Part shown: positions 5,525-6,756 of the stretch, in pieces
How positions within the stretch are numbered: the stretch's first letter is position 1
How the letters are laid out: every line of letters starts with the position of its first letter
From: Chlamydiota bacterium
Lineage (GTDB): Bacteria; Chlamydiota; Chlamydiia; Chlamydiales; Waddliaceae
DNA: 6,756 bases
Assembly (NCBI GenBank): GCA_011065005.1
Contig: JAAKFP010000144.1
Coordinates: forward strand, 1 to 6,756
Direction of reading: 5' to 3'
Program-made: the position numbers and the translations under genes
Notes under the pieces: generated by a model
What the model saw: the letters and a program-made list of their open reading frames with translations, nothing else
Told to the model about the DNA's origin: nothing
Database searches by the model: none

Positions 5525-6319
5525 CTAGTCGGCTACCTGCTCCTGCTCAAAAAATGCGCGATGCGGTCGGACACCGTCCGTATCCCGAATCACTGTCCCC
5601 TCAAAATCATCACAGCTTTCCCCGCAAAAGGATTTTACTACTAGAGGGATTTGGTTTTCTCTCGCAAGAGAAATACAGCGAGGATGCAATATCTTAGCCC
5701 CCCCACGAACAATTTCTAGAGCAGCCTGATAAGACAACTGACGGAGAAATCGCGAATTTGGATTGCTCTTGGGGTCTTCTTCAAAAACCCCAGGAACATC
5801 TTTATAAAACTCAACAGCAGAAGCGCTTAACGCTGCCCCCAATGCCACTGCTGAAGTATCCGACCCCCCTCTTCCAAGAGTTGTTATCTCACCATTTGTA
5901 CTAACCCCCTGAAAACCAGCGACTATAACAACCTTGCCTTGATCCAGACTTTTCACCAACCGATGGGGTCGAACATCAATAATTCGCGCATCAGTGTGGT
6001 CTTCTGAGGTAATAACCCCCGATTGACTTCCAGTAAAACTCATCGCTTCCTGATTTTTTCTGGCCAGAGCCATAGCGAGTAACGATATGCTGATGCGTTC
6101 CCCAACAGTCACTAACATATCGTATTCTCGCCTCGGGGGTTCGGGATGAACCTTTTTAGCTAGAGCAATCAACTGGTCTGTGGTATCCCCCATTGCACTC
6201 ACAACAATGACTATGTGGTCATGTTCTTCCTTTCGTTCTAAGATAAGGTTCGCAATTCGAGAAAAATGTTGTGGCGTGGCAACGGAGGCCCCACCAAACT
6301 TCATAACTAAAGTACTCAT
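5525..6319 (-). CDS. lysC: Aspartate kinase, catalytic domain only (no ACT domains)
   Basis: Phosphorylates aspartate to aspartyl phosphate, the first step toward diaminopimelate, lysine, threonine and methionine. Amino acid kinase motifs are in place: MKFGGASV with Lys7, VTVGERIS with Glu74, SGVITSEDH (100-108), TTLGRGGSDTSA (146-157), FYKDVPGVFEEDP (171-183) and GAKILHPR (207-214). The 264 residues end just after the kinase fold (EGTVI at 240-244) with a polar 20-residue tail. Usual single-function enzymes are about 400-450 residues with two C-terminal ACT domains that bind lysine or threonine. No ACT-like frame follows the stop: the next 100 bases are AT-rich and noncoding, then the next gene begins. 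The M1 start keeps the beta strand before KFGG; there is no clear Shine-Dalgarno. An IS end lies 41 bases upstream. It could be a natural ACT-less form needing a partner subunit, or the remains of a truncated gene. The symbol follows the chlamydial naming. Confidence 0.88.
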   Translation of the reverse strand: MSTLVMKFGGASVATPQHFSRIANLILERKEEHDHIVIVVSAMGDTTDQLIALAKKVHPEPPRREYDMLVTVGERISISLLAMALARKNQEAMSFTGSQSGVITSEDHTDARIIDVRPHRLVKSLDQGKVVIVAGFQGVSTNGEITTLGRGGSDTSAVALGAALSASAVEFYKDVPGVFEEDPKSNPNSRFLRQLSYQAALEIVRGGAKILHPRCISLARENQIPLVVKSFCGESCDDFEGTVIRDTDGVRPHRAFFEQEQVAD

Positions 6320-6360
6320 AATACAGTCATTATTGCAGGTTGAGAAAATAATTGCACGAG

Positions 6361-6381
6361 GGCTTTGTTGTGTAATTAACC
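6361..6381. repeat. Terminal repeat of the insertion sequence relic
   Basis: GGCTTTGTTGTGTAATTAAC plus one C marks the likely outer end of the element. It matches the right end of the MITE at 3426-3446 (read inward) at 19 of 21 positions. The transposase reading frames run right up to it, as in many IS elements where the gene ends inside the terminal repeat. The other end and any target duplication lie beyond the window. Confidence 0.7.
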
Positions 6382-6756
6382 ATTGACCTGGGCTGCCATA
6401 TTTTTTTTGGATTTGACCCCATTTTTCTTCCTTTTACGTAAGTTTTGGGATCAACTTTGGTTTTTATTTTCAGACCCGTTGTTGTTGTCGTATTTCCAAT
6501 CAGCTCGACAATCGTTTTCAAGTCGATCAGAGGTTGGGCACGCCAATTTTGTGATATATGACAAAACATTCGGTGCTCAATATTAGGTTTCTTTTCCCAT
6601 TTCCAACCACCAGTTTCGAATGCTATTGACGGCAAACTCTGCCGTATCACAGCTGATTCCAACACTCACCCAGCCTACATTTTTGGAAATGTCGTAAACT
6701 CCGTAAGGCGCCGCCTTCCCTAGCTCTTTATCAATAAAATCATAAACATTGACATC
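6361..6756 (-). pseudogene. ISAzo13-family transposase remnant, 3' part, deleted and frameshifted
   Basis: Three minus-strand frames must be joined. The first (6756-6583) reads DVNVYDFIDKELGKAAPYGV, then YDISKNVGWVSVGISCDTAE and FAVNSIRNWW, and ends at a TAA after LEMGKET. The second begins near 6584 with NIEHRMFCHISQNWRAQPLI and continues through ELIGNTTTTTGLKIKTKVDP to TYVKGRKM. The third has IQKKYGSPGQW near 6380-6412, resembling the family's C-terminal HGEW block. From memory, ISAzo13 transposases have about 50 residues between the WW motif and KIEHR, including the ITAD-GGSN block and the HFPPGTSKWN block; these are missing here. So an internal deletion of about 150 bases plus at least two frame changes make it non-functional. 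Its N-terminal half is outside the window. Confidence 0.85.

Noticed and set aside
6330..6665. Minus-strand 111-residue open frame as an independent gene
   Set aside because: It is the second frame of the broken ISAzo13 transposase; its first residues and last 20 come from out-of-frame and terminal repeat sequence.

Overview
The window most likely comes from a member of the Chlamydiae outside the classical Chlamydiaceae (an environmental, Waddlia- or Parachlamydia-like lineage). The main evidence is the minus-strand order rpe - efp - accB, which I recall as the order in Chlamydia. In addition, this EF-P matches, from memory, the divergent chlamydial EF-P1 paralog (same EYIQRV ending, PKGAPF in place of the PGKGQA loop). 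Base composition is moderate (low forties percent GC by eye). The genus is inference.

Layout. Positions 1-1834 (minus) hold an operon-like run: ribulose-phosphate 3-epimerase, EF-P and the N-terminal part of the biotin carboxyl carrier protein, which runs off the left edge. A 160-200 base imperfect palindrome lies between efp and accB. Positions 1835-2152 are a divergent intergenic region. It has a good candidate promoter for the rpe operon and several small palindromes upstream of the next gene. Positions 2153-3313 (plus) encode a BrnQ-type branched-chain amino acid permease. Its stop codon is abutted by a 125-base MITE-like inverted-repeat element with a 9-base target duplication. Positions 3462-5423 (minus) encode a 653-residue soluble protein that I do not recognise, with its own promoter and ribosome binding site. 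Positions 5525-6319 (minus) encode an aspartate kinase reduced to its catalytic domain, without the usual regulatory ACT domains. From 6361 to the right edge is the decayed 3' end of an insertion sequence with an ISAzo13-family transposase, broken by an internal deletion and frameshifts.

How the parts relate. The metabolic genes fit an obligate intracellular bacterium: lipid precursor synthesis (AccB), pentose phosphate interconversion (Rpe), amino acid import (BrnQ) and the entry step of the lysine/diaminopimelate pathway (aspartate kinase). The most informative signal is mobile-DNA related. One end of the small element after brnQ matches the end of the ISAzo13-like relic at 19 of 21 bases, so a parent and non-autonomous derivative relation is plausible. 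I see no defence system, CRISPR array, tRNA or rRNA here, and no clear case for an entirely new system. The points most worth following up are the element pair, the ACT-less aspartate kinase next to the IS end, the unrecognised 653-residue protein and the overlapping palindromes before brnQ.
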